Assembly (NCBI RefSeq): GCF_028595265.1
Contig: NZ_JAQQXP010000001.1
Coordinates: forward strand, 372,001 to 436,000
Origin: Alteromonas gilva
GTDB lineage: Bacteria > Pseudomonadota > Gammaproteobacteria > Enterobacterales > Alteromonadaceae
DNA: 64,000 nt
Reading direction: 5' to 3'
Both the position numbers and the translations under genes were made by a program. How positions within the stretch are numbered: the stretch's first letter is position 1; each line of letters opens with the position of its first letter. This document shows, piece after piece, positions 34,220 through 42,100 of the stretch. The notes below the pieces were generated by a model, which was not told the origin of the DNA, did not search any database, and saw only the letters and a list, made by a program, of their open reading frames with translations.

Positions 34220-34702
34220 ATGCGTATCGTAAGTCTCGCAATGCTTTTGCTGGTGATAATGGGGTGTCAGCCAGCGGCAAACTCTGCCAAAGGTTTTAGT
34301 CTGCCAGAAGGGGATGCCAGTGCAGGAAAGGCTGCTTTTATGCAGTATGGGTGTGTGGATTGCCATGTCGTGGAGGGCATTACATCAAAACCTGCCGACA
34401 GCTACGCGTTGTTGCGTCCGGTCAGGCTGGGCGGTCCTGATGCCGGGATTCGTACCTATGGCCAGCTGGTGACCAGTGTTATCAACCCTTCGCATAAACT
34501 GGCTCCGCGTTATCCTGTTAGCATGATTACCGACTCCGAAGGCTCTAAAATGCCAAATATCAATGACTCGTTAACCGTCACTGATTTGATTAATCTGGTG
34601 GCTTTTTTGCAGCCTAAGTATGATGTGGAGCCTTACCCTAAATCCAAATACAGAACCTACGAGCTGCGTGTCCCCGAAAAAGACACGGCGCAAAAAAACT
34701 AA
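34220..34702 (+). CDS. Monohaem c-type cytochrome lipoprotein
   Basis: A 160-residue lipoprotein (lipobox VIMGC, Cys16) with one haem-binding motif CVDCH (Cys45, Cys48, His49) and a C-terminal helix DLINLVAFLQPKYD typical of class I cytochrome c; the axial Met is probably in GSKMPNIND. It has a strong AAAAAGGGAGG ribosome site. It lies 338 bp upstream of the DUF1080/GMC/subunit-3 genes on the same strand and is the likely electron acceptor of the dehydrogenase encoded there. Confidence 0.88.
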   Translation: MRIVSLAMLLLVIMGCQPAANSAKGFSLPEGDASAGKAAFMQYGCVDCHVVEGITSKPADSYALLRPVRLGGPDAGIRTYGQLVTSVINPSHKLAPRYPVSMITDSEGSKMPNINDSLTVTDLINLVAFLQPKYDVEPYPKSKYRTYELRVPEKDTAQKN

Positions 34703-35040
34703 GTATTTCCTTACTGCACATAATCACACCCACGCGCCGCTTCGCGGTGCTGGGGAATCACTGATTGAGCACTTGTAATTTACAGCCAAACCGAGGACCC
34801 GCAGGCTATGTGTGCATTTCGGGGGGCGCGGCTAGCCGCTGGTTTTAAAGCTCTGTTAATGCCCGTTTAAAGTCTTTTTCACCTTTTTTCAGTCTCTTTT
34901 AATGGTGTTTTTCATGGCCGGTGTACGGCCATCACTGCCGCTGTGGGTGAAATTTATACATGCTTCATTATTCGCCACAGTATTGCTATAGTCAGATTAG
35001 CTTAACAATAACAAACTCCTACGTCAGGGAAGGTCAAAAA
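34703..35040 (+). other. Intergenic region before the sugar-oxidation operon
   Basis: 338 bp without a gene. It holds a perfect hairpin ATGGCCG/CGGCCAT with loop GTGTA at 34914-34932, a T-rich stretch at 34870-34913 and a purine-rich ribosome region just before 35041. The hairpin sits about 110 bp upstream of the DUF1080 start and has no T-tail, so it may be an operator or leader structure. Confidence 0.4.
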
Positions 35041-35745
35041 ATGAAAGCGCTCTCAATATCCGTATCCGCCATGCTGGTGCTGTGCTGGTTTAACTGCAAT
35101 GTAGCCATCGCCGCAGACAATACCCTCACCGACAAAGAGAAGTCGGCAGGCTGGGAATTACTCTTTGATGGTGAGTCGCTTGCCCAGTGGCGCAATTACC
35201 AAAAGCAAACCGTGAGCCCGTTATGGCGTGTAAAAGACGGCGTGTTAACGCTAACGGGGAAAGGTGGTGGCGATTTGATCACCCGCAAGCAGTATGATGA
35301 GTTTGAACTCAAACTGGACTGGAAAATAGCTCAGGGCGGTAACAGTGGTGTGTTTGTGCTGGCCGACGAAGCCGGGCAATACGTCTATTCCCACGCGCCC
35401 GAAATTCAGCTTATCGATAATGAAAGGCATGCCGACGCAAAAACAGACTCGCGTCGCGCCGGTTCGTTGTACGATTTAGTGGCAGCACCTTCGGCGGCTT
35501 TCAAACCGGCAGAAACGTGGAACAGTTTACGCATCCGCTTGCAGGATAACGTGCTGTCGGTATGGCAAAACGAGGTGATGACCGTTCATATTGTGCTGCA
35601 TTCCTCGACCTGGGATAAGCTGGTGGCGGCCAGTAAGTTTGCCGACTGGCAAGGCTTTGCGCAGCAATCGTCTGGTTATATTGGCTTGCAGGATCACGGC
35701 GACCTTGTGTCATTCAAAAATATAAAAATAAAGGAGTTACCCTGA
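35041..35745 (+). CDS. DUF1080 / 3-keto-disaccharide hydrolase family protein, secreted
   Basis: A 234-residue protein with a signal peptide (residues 1-24, ending AIAAD) and a concanavalin-like fold of the DUF1080 family: WELLFDGESLAQWRNY at the start, KDGVLTLTGKGGGDLITRKQYDEFEL, GGNSGVFVL and the closing GYIGLQDHGDLVSFKNIKI. Members hydrolyse 3-keto-glycosides produced by sugar-oxidising dehydrogenases. ATG 35041 is chosen over an upstream in-frame start because it begins the signal peptide. Its stop overlaps the GMC start, tying hydrolase to oxidase. Confidence 0.85.
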   Translation: MKALSISVSAMLVLCWFNCNVAIAADNTLTDKEKSAGWELLFDGESLAQWRNYQKQTVSPLWRVKDGVLTLTGKGGGDLITRKQYDEFELKLDWKIAQGGNSGVFVLADEAGQYVYSHAPEIQLIDNERHADAKTDSRRAGSLYDLVAAPSAAFKPAETWNSLRIRLQDNVLSVWQNEVMTVHIVLHSSTWDKLVAASKFADWQGFAQQSSGYIGLQDHGDLVSFKNIKIKELP

Positions 35746-37424
35746 TGACTGCACCAAAGCATGAGGTTCTGATCGTTGGCTCAGGCGCGGGCGGTGCCAT
35801 GGCGGCCTATGAACTGACCAAAGCCGGCATTAAAGTACTGTTGCTCGAAGCAGGCCGTGATTACGACCCAAAAACAGAAACCCCCATGTTTAAACGCAAT
35901 GCTGATGCGCCGCTGATGGCCACCAGTACGGCAGATAAAAACTTTGGTTATTACGATGCCACCGTAGATGGCGGCTGGTCGGTACCCGATGAGCCTTACA
36001 CCACCGACGACGAGTCAGAGTTTTTATGGTGGCGGGCGCGTATGTTGGGCGGCCGAACTAATCACTGGGGGCGCTACTCACTGCGCTTTAGTGAGCATGA
36101 TTTTAAAGGCAAGTCACGGGATGGGCTGGGCGCCGACTGGCCTTTTGAGTATGACGATATTGCGCCCTGGTACGATAAAACTGAAACGCTGGTTGGCGTA
36201 TGCGGTACTAACACCGGGCTTGATGATATGCCCGATTCTCCAGAGGGCGTGTTACAGCCGCCACCGGTGCCTCGCGTGCCTGAGTTACTGATTGCGGCAG
36301 CCGCCAAAAAGCATGGCATTGCAGCCGTACCTATGCACCGCGCAGTATTAACCCGCCCTAAAGATGACCGCGCGGCATGCTTTTATGCCACCCCTTGTGG
36401 TCATGGCTGCTCCATCGGTGCGGCGTTTCAAACTACCACCTCGCTGCTGCCGATGGCACAGAAAACCGGTAACCTTGAAGTGATTACCGATGCCATGGTT
36501 AAACAGGTGAATACCGATGACGCTGGCAAAGTTACCGGCGTCACCTATATTGATAAAAAAACGGCCAAAGCCGTGTCGGTGAGTGCGGGTGTGGTTATTT
36601 TAGCCGCCAGTGCCTGCGAATCAGCCCGTATTATGCTGAACTCATCGTCGGCGCAGCACCCCAACGGGCTGGCGAATTCCAGTGGCCAGGTAGGGCGCAA
36701 TCTGATGGACTCAACCGGCGCTGGTCTTGGTGCGACGATCCCCGCGCTTAAAAACCGTCCGCGTTATAACGAAGATGGCCATACCGCTAATCATTTGTTT
36801 ATTCCCTGGTGGGGCCATGCTGCCCAGGCAGCCGGAGAACTCGACTTTCCCCGAGGCTACCACCTGGAAATCGGCAGTGGTTTCAAAGAGCCTGGTGCTA
36901 GCGTGTCGGGTGACTTTAAAGGCTACGGCAGCGATCTCAAAAAAGAGGCCATCGCTAACTATGGTGCGTCGGTATACTTTGCGCTACGCGGTGAAATGCT
37001 GCCCAATGAACATTGTTATATGGATATTGATCCCACAGTAACCGACAAATGGGGCATACCGGTTGCCCGTTTTCACTGGCAGTGGTCTGAACATGAGCTC
37101 AATCAGGTCGCGCACGGATTAATGACCGCTAAAACGTTGCTGGAAACCATGGGCGCTGACGTCGGTGAGCTACCGCCGCCTGAGCAAGCTATCGCTAAAG
37201 GCGGGCAAATTATTCACGAAGTGGGCACCACGCGAATGGGCGAGTCAAAAGAAGATTCGGTGACCAACCAGTGGGGGCAAACCTGGGATTGTCCTAATTT
37301 ATTTGTCATGGACGGTGGTGTATTTGCGTCGAACCCGCACAAAAACTGCACACTGACTATTTTGACTCTGGCCATGCGCAATGCCAACTGGCTGGCTGGT
37401 CAACTTCAACAGGGAGCGTTGTAA
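35745..37424 (+). CDS. GMC-family oxidoreductase, probable glucoside 3-dehydrogenase large subunit
   Basis: A 559-residue FAD enzyme. The N-terminal dinucleotide motif is IVGSGAGGAMAAYEL with LLLEAG (residues about 8-37); RMLGGRTNHWGR is the GMC covalent-FAD/loop region; the C-terminus has EVGTTRMG and DGGVFASNPHKNCT with the catalytic His and Asn. No signal peptide is seen, so export would be with the Tat-dependent small subunit. Fused in context with a subunit-3-like protein, cytochrome c and a keto-glycoside hydrolase, it should oxidise the C3 hydroxyl of a sugar or glycoside in the periplasm. ATG overlaps the preceding TGA. Confidence 0.88.
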   Translation: MTAPKHEVLIVGSGAGGAMAAYELTKAGIKVLLLEAGRDYDPKTETPMFKRNADAPLMATSTADKNFGYYDATVDGGWSVPDEPYTTDDESEFLWWRARMLGGRTNHWGRYSLRFSEHDFKGKSRDGLGADWPFEYDDIAPWYDKTETLVGVCGTNTGLDDMPDSPEGVLQPPPVPRVPELLIAAAAKKHGIAAVPMHRAVLTRPKDDRAACFYATPCGHGCSIGAAFQTTTSLLPMAQKTGNLEVITDAMVKQVNTDDAGKVTGVTYIDKKTAKAVSVSAGVVILAASACESARIMLNSSSAQHPNGLANSSGQVGRNLMDSTGAGLGATIPALKNRPRYNEDGHTANHLFIPWWGHAAQAAGELDFPRGYHLEIGSGFKEPGASVSGDFKGYGSDLKKEAIANYGASVYFALRGEMLPNEHCYMDIDPTVTDKWGIPVARFHWQWSEHELNQVAHGLMTAKTLLETMGADVGELPPPEQAIAKGGQIIHEVGTTRMGESKEDSVTNQWGQTWDCPNLFVMDGGVFASNPHKNCTLTILTLAMRNANWLAGQLQQGAL

Positions 37425-37425
37425 A

Positions 37426-38172
37426 ATGAAAACACCATTACCGTCCACTGAACAGATTTCCCTGTCTCGTCGTCAGTCATTAAAGTTATTTGCGATGATG
37501 GTCGCCAGCGCCACTCTGCCTGGCTGTATTGGCCAATCAGATAAGCCGGTGAGTAAGACTGCTGCCGTCGGTCACTGGCCAACGCTCACCATTGAGCCTG
37601 TTTCGCTGCCCGGTTACGGTCAGGATCCAAATTTAATTATTCCACCGTCATCGGCCTGGCCCAAAACCTTAACCACCAATCAGCTGGCGTTGGTGTCACG
37701 GATCAGTGATGTGTTATTACCAGCAGAAGGTACGCAACCGGGCGCACTGGGTATCGGCGCGCCGAGTGTGGTTGATGAGTGGGTGAGCGCGCCTTATAGC
37801 GGTCAACAGCGTGACCGTGACAGTATTTTACGGCTCCTTATATGGCTCGATGAAGAAGCGCAAATAAAGCACCAACAGGCGTTTTTAGCGGTGACTGAGG
37901 CGCAACAAAAAGCGATCTTAGATACCATCGCCTTTGGTGAGGATAGTGCCGAAGCAGGTTATGAGTTGCCGGCCAGAGCCTTTAACCGTTTGCGGGAGCT
38001 GGTTTTAGCCGCGTATTTTTGTTCGGTACCGGGTAGTCGCGAAATTGGCTATATGGGGAATGTGGCTATATCCGGTGATTACCCGGGTCCTACCGAAGAG
38101 GCTAAGGCTCATCTGGATGACGTACTGGCGCAGCTGGGCTTAAGTGAATACGCCTACACCGAAGTGGGTTAG
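37426..38172 (+). CDS. Gluconate 2-dehydrogenase subunit 3-like protein, Tat-exported
   Basis: A 248-residue protein with a twin-arginine signal (SRRQSLK, Arg15-Arg16) that also ends in a possible lipobox (LPGC, Cys34). The middle (TNQLALVSRISDVLLPAEGTQPGA) and the VLAAYFCSVPGSREIGYMGN segment are typical of the small subunit that carries GMC partners through the Tat system. ATG 37426 lies one base after the GMC stop. It completes the module with the cytochrome at 34.2 kb as likely electron acceptor. Confidence 0.87.
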   Translation: MKTPLPSTEQISLSRRQSLKLFAMMVASATLPGCIGQSDKPVSKTAAVGHWPTLTIEPVSLPGYGQDPNLIIPPSSAWPKTLTTNQLALVSRISDVLLPAEGTQPGALGIGAPSVVDEWVSAPYSGQQRDRDSILRLLIWLDEEAQIKHQQAFLAVTEAQQKAILDTIAFGEDSAEAGYELPARAFNRLRELVLAAYFCSVPGSREIGYMGNVAISGDYPGPTEEAKAHLDDVLAQLGLSEYAYTEVG

Positions 38173-38220
38173 TCGCGCGCCCCTGGCGCTGCCGTCAGTC
38201 TTTCATCGCGTTTGTGAGCT

Positions 38221-38247
38221 CCCGGCTAAGGTGTGTCCTTAGCCGGG
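38221..38247. terminator. Hairpin between converging subunit-3 and Lig E genes
   Basis: A perfect 11-bp stem CCCGGCTAAGG/CCTTAGCCGGG with loop TGTGT. It begins 49 bp after the plus-strand stop and includes the minus-strand Lig E stop (38226-38228). No T-run follows on either strand, so it is a likely but imperfect bidirectional terminator. Confidence 0.5.
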
Positions 38248-39077
38248 CGAACATGCAAAAAGCTGGCAAAACGGGGGATGCCCTTTTGGGTTAAGCCATA
38301 ATATTTAAAGGTTATCCAACTGCCGATAGCCGGGGGGCGCTGACGCTGCCTTAAGCTAAACCCACTGCCCAGTTTAAATTCTCTGCCATCCGGGGTTTGC
38401 ACCAATAACGACCCCATCATATCTGAGAACTTGCCTTTCCCGGGTAAGTAAGCAATTACTTTGGCTTCGGCATCTTCAAACCGCTTAGCTTTAAGCAAAC
38501 TGTTACTGCGGCCGTCTTTATACAATGCCTGACGATGATGCAGCATCAACCCCTCGCCCCCTGCCGCGGTAATGGCATCCAGTCTGGCTTCCAGCGCCTG
38601 TGGTGAGTTAAGGGTAAATTGCGGGATCATCTGCAAGTGGGGGTTATTGGCGTGTTCAACAATGGCCTTGATGGCGGCAACACGGCGCACAAAAGGCGCT
38701 TTGCTGTTGGGCAGGTCGAACAGCATCATAGATACCTGCTGCCAGCGTTTATCTGGTGTATCGCTGAGCACAATTGATGCTATCCGTTCAAAGTCACCCC
38801 GTTTGGTCCACAACTCTCCATCCATGGCCACATCTGGCCAGCTATCTGTAAACCAGGCCGGTGCGTGAATGGGGTTGCCGTTGCGGGTTAGCAGATGCCG
38901 GCCTGTCCAGCGCGCTCGTATACCATCGAGTTTTTCACTGATCAGATAATGGGCAGGGTTAACGTCGTGGTCATAACGTGTGGCCAGTTGAACCGGCCCT
39001 GTTGCGATATTGTGTGGTGTAGCCCCTGCCTGCGGTTGCCACAATACCAGTAGCGCCAGTAATAGTTGCCAGTGCAT
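38226..39077 (-). CDS. Periplasmic ATP-dependent DNA ligase (Lig E type)
   Basis: A 283-residue minimal ATP ligase. Catalytic Lys49 lies in SEKLDGIRARW (motif I), MDGEL is motif III, GGEGLMLH motif IV and LLKAKRF motif V; a compact OB domain follows with no extra loops. The N-terminus (HWQLLLALLVLWQPQAGA) is a signal peptide, a hallmark of Lig E, thought to seal breaks in DNA outside the cytoplasm, perhaps during uptake or in extracellular DNA. Stands alone; neighbouring genes are unrelated. Confidence 0.92.
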   Translation of the reverse strand: MHWQLLLALLVLWQPQAGATPHNIATGPVQLATRYDHDVNPAHYLISEKLDGIRARWTGRHLLTRNGNPIHAPAWFTDSWPDVAMDGELWTKRGDFERIASIVLSDTPDKRWQQVSMMLFDLPNSKAPFVRRVAAIKAIVEHANNPHLQMIPQFTLNSPQALEARLDAITAAGGEGLMLHHRQALYKDGRSNSLLKAKRFEDAEAKVIAYLPGKGKFSDMMGSLLVQTPDGREFKLGSGFSLRQRQRPPAIGSWITFKYYGLTQKGIPRFASFLHVRPAKDTP

Positions 39078-39167
39078 GTCCTTGCCCTCAGTTCAAAACT
39101 TACAGTTTACCGGCTTTTACATGCCAAAAAACTGAGCTGAGGGCGGGTATTCAGGTGTCAACAGACC

Positions 39168-40058
39168 CTAGTCAAAAGCCGCTTTAATGCTTTTTTGCAG
39201 GGTGTCGTCGGCACTGGTTTTGGCAAGGGCCAGGTGGTGCGTGAGCGCTTCAAGATTGTTACTGTGTTTATACAGCTGCGCTAAGCGAAAATGCGCCCAG
39301 GGCACGGTGGGAAGGTTGGGTTTGTCGGGCCCAATGTCTATAAAACGCTGCAGCGCCGCGGTGCCTTGTTCAGTAAATTGTTCACTGAAAACAGCATTGC
39401 GACCGATTTGGTACAGTGCGCTTAAGTGGAAGTGTTGTTCTTCGTCTATGTTCGCCGCAACGGCCTGGTTAAACGCCTCCAGCGCCGGGGCAAACTGCTC
39501 TTGCTGCTGTAAATGTAATCCCAGTAAATAGTGAAACTCGGCATGGTCAGCGTAGGCGCGCTGTGCACCGTGCAACAATTCAGAATATCCCTGCTCATTT
39601 TCAGTTTGACGATAAAAGCGCAGCTTGGCGCGAATTCCGGCCAGCGCGTCGAGATCCTCAATAGCACTGGCGTGCTCCCAGGCCAAATCAGTATCACCGC
39701 CGGCAATACCGGGAGCACTCAAATAATAGATCATCAGGCCAAGCCGGTAATCGGTATTTTCGGGGGCCAGTTCAACGGCTTTTTTAAAGCAGTCCAGAGA
39801 CTTACCGGCATAGCTCATGGCTGAGAATATGGCGTTGCTGGCTTGTTGGCCCATGATCTGGCCACACAAAAAATGCGCTGCGGCGTTGTCCGGATAACTG
39901 GCCATCACCTCTTCGATTAACTCCTCAGCTTCGTCGAGGTCGCCAGCCATCCGCTTTGTTACCTCTGCCAGTTGCATGTTGATATCGGCGTTAGCAAATA
40001 CCGGCAAACAGATAAGCAACGCACAACACAGTAAGATGATTAATCGTTGATGACACAC
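39168..40058 (-). CDS. Periplasmic TPR-repeat protein
   Basis: A 296-residue protein with a signal peptide (HQRLIILLCCALLICLPVFANA) and several tetratricopeptide helices (for example ASYPDNAAAHFLCGQIMG, CFKKAVELAPENTDYRLGLMIYYL, FHYLLGLHLQQQEQFAPALEAFNQAV). The start is set at GTG 40058 because AAGGAG lies 7 bases upstream; a longer frame from 40130 would place the signal internally. TPR proteins scaffold other proteins; the partner here is unknown. Not linked to a neighbour by spacing. Confidence 0.78.
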   Translation of the reverse strand: MCHQRLIILLCCALLICLPVFANADINMQLAEVTKRMAGDLDEAEELIEEVMASYPDNAAAHFLCGQIMGQQASNAIFSAMSYAGKSLDCFKKAVELAPENTDYRLGLMIYYLSAPGIAGGDTDLAWEHASAIEDLDALAGIRAKLRFYRQTENEQGYSELLHGAQRAYADHAEFHYLLGLHLQQQEQFAPALEAFNQAVAANIDEEQHFHLSALYQIGRNAVFSEQFTEQGTAALQRFIDIGPDKPNLPTVPWAHFRLAQLYKHSNNLEALTHHLALAKTSADDTLQKSIKAAFD

Positions 40059-40249
40059 AGACACACTCCTTTTTTGTGATTTCCACCAGATTAGTCTTAA
40101 TACCGTGCCGCGAACAGTGTCAAAAGTCACTTTTTAAAGTGTGACTTCTGGCTGAGTCTGGTAGCGTTGAATTAGCCGCGGCCCTGGTTGAATAGCGGCG
40201 GCGAACTGTCTATTCTTGCCATTACTTGAGTGTTGTTGTGGATGGAATT

Positions 40250-41092
40250 ATGTGTGAGTTGCTTGGCATGAGTGCTAACACCCCTACTGACCTGTGTTTT
40301 AGCGTTACCGGGTTAACCCGTCGTGGCGGCGGCACCGGCCCGCATAAAGATGGTTGGGGAGTGGCGTTTTACGAGGGCAAGGGTTTGCGTTTATTCCACG
40401 ATGTTGAACCCTGCGCAACGTCACCTATTGCTGAGTTTGTTGGCAAACTGCCAATTAAGAGTAAAACCGCCATATGCCACATACGTCAGGCCAACGTCGG
40501 CAATATTAATCTGTCTAATACCCACCCTTTTGTTCGCGAGCTGTGGGGGCGTAACTGGGTGTTTGCCCATAATGGCCAGATACCGAATTTTACCCGGCGG
40601 GTGGGGATGTACGAAGCAGTGGGTGACACCGACAGCGAAGAGTTGTTCTGCGATATCATGAATCAGGTACGGCAAAATCTGCCGCGCGACGCCATGCCAG
40701 CACAACTCACCGATACATTGGTTTCGCTGGCTCAGGAATATGCCCGGCAAGGCGTGTTTAACTGTTTACTCAGTAACGGCGATTGGCTGTTTAGCTTTTG
40801 CAGTACCAAAATGGCCAGTATTACCCGCCGGGCACCCTTTGGTCCGGCGTGTTTAAAAGACGTCGAGGTAAACATTGATTTTGCCGCCGAGACGGCACCT
40901 GATGATGTGGTGAGTATTATTGCCACCGAACCACTCACCCACGACGAAGATTGGGATATTTATGAGCGCGGTGAGTGGAAGTTATGGCAGCACGGCGAGG
41001 TGATTGCTGGTGGCAAAACAGATGTGCCGGTGCATGCCGCCGAAGCGACCATGACGGCTCCGGCTGGTATGCCGGTGGATGCAAAGGCATAA
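40250..41092 (+). CDS. Class II glutamine amidotransferase (YafJ-like)
   Basis: A 280-residue Ntn-type amidotransferase. After Met removal Cys2 (MCELLGMS) is the nucleophile; GHIR-type loop is seen as CHIRQANVG, with FAHNGQI and the GDTDSEELF glutamine-binding segment. Start ATG 40250 is required to place Cys2 at the N-terminus, so the longer frame from 40226 is wrong. The synthetase partner of YafJ-type proteins is unknown, and no synthetase lies adjacent here. Confidence 0.87.
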   Translation: MCELLGMSANTPTDLCFSVTGLTRRGGGTGPHKDGWGVAFYEGKGLRLFHDVEPCATSPIAEFVGKLPIKSKTAICHIRQANVGNINLSNTHPFVRELWGRNWVFAHNGQIPNFTRRVGMYEAVGDTDSEELFCDIMNQVRQNLPRDAMPAQLTDTLVSLAQEYARQGVFNCLLSNGDWLFSFCSTKMASITRRAPFGPACLKDVEVNIDFAAETAPDDVVSIIATEPLTHDEDWDIYERGEWKLWQHGEVIAGGKTDVPVHAAEATMTAPAGMPVDAKA

Positions 41093-41201
41093 GAATACCC
41101 TGACACCGTGCTCCATAAATTGTTACAAATTGCCAGTGGCTACGACTGAAAATTCCTGTAGGGTGAAAAGTACACAATAATAAATTCAGGGACTGGTCTT
41201 T

Positions 41202-42089
41202 ATGCTCACCATCAATCAACTCACCAAAACGTACTCTAACGGCGTCCGTGCTCTCGATGGCATTAATTTAACCATACCCAAGGGTATGTTTGGCCTGTTA
41301 GGGCCAAATGGCGCGGGTAAGTCGTCACTTATGCGTACTATTGCCACACTGCAATCACCGGATACCGGCAGTATCGAATTTGATGGTACCGATGTTATTG
41401 CCAATCCAAACGAATTACGCCAACGGCTGGGGTACCTGCCGCAGGATTTTGGTGTTTACCCGCGGATCAGTGCCGAAAAACTGCTTGATCATCTGGCCAT
41501 TTTGAAAGGTTTGAGTAATAAAGCTGAGCGTAAAGAAGCGGTAGAAGGTTTGTTGGTGCACACTAACCTTTGGCAGCATCGTGACAAAGCCGTCAGTGGC
41601 TATTCTGGCGGAATGCGTCAGCGTTTTGGTATTGCCCAGGCGCTGCTTGGTGACCCTGATTTACTGATAGTAGATGAGCCTACCGCCGGTCTCGATCCGG
41701 AAGAGCGCAACCGGTTTCATAATCTGCTGGTGAGTTTAGGCGAAGAAAAAGTGATTATTCTGTCCACGCATATTGTCGATGATGTGTCGGAGCTATGCCC
41801 CAATATGGCGGTACTGGGACAAGGGCAGATCCTGCTCGAAGGCAATCCTGTTGAACTTACCTACCGACTTAAAGAGCGTATTTGGTGCAAGCAGGTAAGC
41901 CTGGACGAGCTCAAGGAAATTGAACAGCAATACAGCCTGATCTCTTCGCGTCTGATTGCCGGTAAGCACGTGGTACACATTATGGCAGATGAGGCCCCTG
42001 AGGGCTTTGAAGCCGCACCGGCGAACCTTGAGGATGTGTATTTCTCGACCTTGTACGAGTCACGTAAAAACGCCGCGAAAGCAGCATAA
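41202..42089 (+). CDS. ABC transporter ATP-binding protein
   Basis: A 295-residue ATPase with Walker A LLGPNGAGKSSLM, Q-loop LPQDFGVYPR, signature YSGGMRQRFG and Walker B LLIVDEPTAGLDPEERN. The LPQDFGVYP segment is typical of ATPases that pair with permease/M1-peptidase proteins. ATG 41202 is preceded by AGGGACTGG. It lies 11 bp before the large permease gene; together they form an exporter-like or membrane-complex unit whose substrate is unknown. Confidence 0.93.
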   Translation: MLTINQLTKTYSNGVRALDGINLTIPKGMFGLLGPNGAGKSSLMRTIATLQSPDTGSIEFDGTDVIANPNELRQRLGYLPQDFGVYPRISAEKLLDHLAILKGLSNKAERKEAVEGLLVHTNLWQHRDKAVSGYSGGMRQRFGIAQALLGDPDLLIVDEPTAGLDPEERNRFHNLLVSLGEEKVIILSTHIVDDVSELCPNMAVLGQGQILLEGNPVELTYRLKERIWCKQVSLDELKEIEQQYSLISSRLIAGKHVVHIMADEAPEGFEAAPANLEDVYFSTLYESRKNAAKAA

Positions 42090-42100
42090 GGAGCGCTGCT

